From NCBI RefSeq assembly GCF_041260155.1, contig NC_091938.1, positions 15,491,719 to 15,555,718 on the forward strand: DNA of 64,000 nucleotides. Reading direction: 5' to 3'. Under the pieces are notes generated by a model. The model was not told the origin of the DNA and did not search any database. It saw only the letters and a program-made list of their open reading frames with translations. This stretch comes from Ptychodera flava. Its lineage: Eukaryota > Hemichordata > Enteropneusta > Ptychoderidae. Both the position numbers and the translations under genes were made by a program. Below are positions 62,004 to 64,000 of the stretch, in pieces. Position 1 is the first letter of the stretch. Each line of letters opens with the position of its first letter.

Positions 62004-62783
62004 TTTGTGGTTGGCCTAGGGAGTAAAATTCCAGGCCTTGCATTTTGCGGCCATACAGTTTAAAATTTATGTATCTAAAGCTCAGAGGCAGTATATGACA
62101 CTACAATTTCAAATCTCATGCCAATTATATAATAAACGGAATCAGCGATGTTTTAATGATCTGATTTATACTCCCACTTGTCCAAAATTAGGTTTGGATG
62201 GCTTCTAAATTCGACTTGCCGAGATCAACAATAATACTTTATCAATCACAAGTACATTACTGTTATTAGTTGATAGTACTCTATTCAGTAATATAATGTG
62301 CTACCAATATTTGTATATTACTTTTACTTTGATCAATGTCAACTTTAAATTGTATATGTTCATTTTTACACAATGTTACATGATCTTATCGTATAGTGAA
62401 CATTGAAAGTGTGATCAAATTTAGCATTTATTTGTAATTCATAACTTTCAGGAAATGAATAATTCAATATTCAAGTTTAGTAATGTCAACATTTTTATAG
62501 CCTAAGTTTTAACTTTATCGCTGATCCATCAACTAGGAGATTAGCCATTTGTAAAAATCAAATTTTCAAAATTCTGTAAAATATTAGAATAGGTTGATAC
62601 TGCTGTGAGGATGATACATTATGGTCGAAATTGTCTCTCTAACAAATTTAATCTTAATTATGGTTATTTCTCGATTTTCAATTTACATGAAGTAAAAAGT
62701 CAATTATTCTGTCATAATTTTGTCTAGGCCTATAATCCCTTGACAAAAAGACCAACTGTAGTAAAATTATAGAAAAATATTTC
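62004..62783. other. AT-rich spacer between the two satellite arrays
   Basis: About 780 bp of AT-rich DNA with no gene or internal repeat that I can see. It could be the body of an element of which the two palindromic arrays are the ends. Confidence 0.4.
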
Positions 62784-63809
62784 GACTTGTGCACACAAGA
62801 AAAGATAATAAGCAAATGATACACTATCTTGAGATCACACGAAATTATCTCGTGCGCAGAAGAAAAGATCTCGTGATCACAAGATCTTTTCTTGTGCGCA
62901 CGAGATCCTTTCTTGTGATCACAAGATCTTTTCTCGTGCGCACGAGATCTTTTCTTGTGCGCACAAGATCTTTTCTTGTGATCACAAGATCTTTTCTTGT
63001 GATCACGAGAAACTATCTTGTGATCACAAGATCTTTTCTTGTGCGCACGAGATCTTTTCTTGTGATCACAAGATCTTTTCTTGTGCTCACGAGATCTTTT
63101 CTTGTGCTCACGAGATACTATCTCGTGAGCACAAGATCTTTTCTTGTGCTCTCAAGATCTTTTCTTGTGCTCTCAAGATCTTTTCTTGTGCTCACGAGAT
63201 CTTTTCTTGTGCTCATGAGAAACTATCTCGTGAGCACAAGATCTTTTCTTGTGCTCTCAAGATCTTTTCTTGTGCTCACGAGATAGTTTCTTGTGATCAC
63301 AAGATCTTTTCTTGTGCTCACAAGATCTTTTCTTGTGCTCACGAGATCTTTTGTTGTGCTCACGAGATACTATCTCGTGAGCACAAGATCTTTTCTTGTG
63401 CTCTCAAGATCTTTTCTTGTGCTCTCAAGATCTTTTCTTGTGCTCACGAGATCTTTTCTTGTGCTCATGAGAAACTATCTCGTGAGCACAAGATCTTTTC
63501 TTGTGCTCTCAAGATCTTTTCTTGTGCTCTCAAGATCTTTTCTTGTGCTCACAAGATCTTTTCTTGTGATCACAAGATCTTTTCTTGTGCTCACAAGATC
63601 TTTTCTTGTGCTCACGAGATCTTTTCTTGTGAGCACAAGATCTTTTCTTGTGCTCTCAAGATCTTTTCTTGTGCTCTCAAGATCTTTTCTTGTGCTCACG
63701 AGATCTTTTCTTGTGATCACAAGATCTTTTCTTGTGCTCTCAAGATCTTTTCTTGTGCTCACGAGATCTTTTCTTGTGCTCACGAGATCTTTTCTTGTGC
63801 TCACGAGAA
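62784..63809. repeat. 21-bp palindromic satellite, array 2, with a 252-bp higher-order period
   Basis: About 48 units of the form ATCTTTTCTTGTG + CTCACAAG (or ATCACAAG, CGCACGAG, CTCTCAAG). A block with the marker CACGAGATACTATCTCG (63109, 63361) and the second marker CTCATGAGAAACTATCTCG (about 63212, 63464) repeats at exactly 252 bp, that is 12 units. The plus-strand translation is a 7-residue repeat (RSFLVLT); the minus strand is also open (RKDLVST). Both follow from the 21-base period. Confidence 0.93.
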
Positions 63810-64000
63810 CTAAGACTGAGTTTATTATGCCATAGAGTGGAGCAAGAGGACCAAAGCACTGCGGCAAACACCAAAAGAAGTGACAGCTTCCAGTGTGCGA
63901 TGTCTGTTGGGATATTGGTCAATTATTGCTTTGTTTCACACCTTGCGTTGCACTGTACTGACAAACGAACATACGAAACGTGTACAAAAGTTAGAGTTCC

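Noticed and set aside
62784-63809. CRISPR-like array or a repetitive protein gene (RSFLVLT repeats)
   Set aside because: There are no unique spacers between repeats, the genome is animal, and the open frames on both strands follow automatically from a 21-bp period without stops.

Overview
The window is animal nuclear DNA. It has spliced genes with GT-AG introns, AT-rich non-coding DNA, many microsatellites and several mobile-element families. The protein homologies (VPS8, a Notch-ligand Delta fragment, an Ig-domain membrane protein, a Golgi sulfotransferase, a BEL/Pao retrotransposon) suit a marine invertebrate deuterostome. A hemichordate or cephalochordate is most likely, but sequence reading alone does not settle the species. 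Layout: positions 1-21322, minus strand, hold the first 22 coding exons of VPS8, a CORVET endosomal tethering subunit. All exon phases fit from the start codon to the left edge, and the C-terminal half lies off the window. VPS8 introns carry satellite arrays, a 319-bp hAT-like MITE with an 8-bp target duplication, and a 31-bp minisatellite that repeats the gene's own exon-end plus 5' splice donor. Positions 21323-29273 have no gene I can support, but hold two non-autonomous elements with TTAA-like targets. Positions 29274-38486, plus strand, hold a two-exon Golgi-type sulfotransferase gene with a long Q-rich stem. Its first exon (cytoplasmic tail plus membrane anchor) is 7.4 kb upstream of the main exon, and three repeat elements sit in that intron. 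Positions 42365-43814, minus strand, hold the remains of an Ig-domain type I membrane protein gene with several frameshifts. Positions 45078-57343 form a large composite bounded by an inverted 21-bp terminus and by inverted arrays of a ~40-bp minisatellite. Inside are a young but broken BEL/Pao LTR retrotransposon (45705-52264, 5-bp target duplication), a ~147-bp satellite, a cluster of short palindromes and a nested G-rich-terminus element. Positions 58052-59003, minus strand, hold a 5' fragment of a Delta-type Notch ligand (signal peptide, MNNL domain, start of the next exon) with disrupted frames and no DSL or EGF exons in the window. Positions 59.5-63.8 kb are rich in inverted repeats: a 75-bp tandem repeat, a tRNA-like SINE head, a 59-bp-arm hairpin, a 148-bp palindromic MITE, a hammerhead-like motif of the Penelope type, and two arrays of a 21-bp palindromic satellite with a 252-bp higher-order period. 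How the genes relate: VPS8 (endosome tethering), the sulfotransferase (Golgi glycan sulfation) and the Delta fragment (cell-cell signalling) are unrelated neighbours. Nothing here looks like an operon or a shared pathway. The most unusual observations are the tandem splice-donor array in VPS8, the minisatellite-ended composite next to the broken Delta locus, and the bidirectionally open palindromic satellite.
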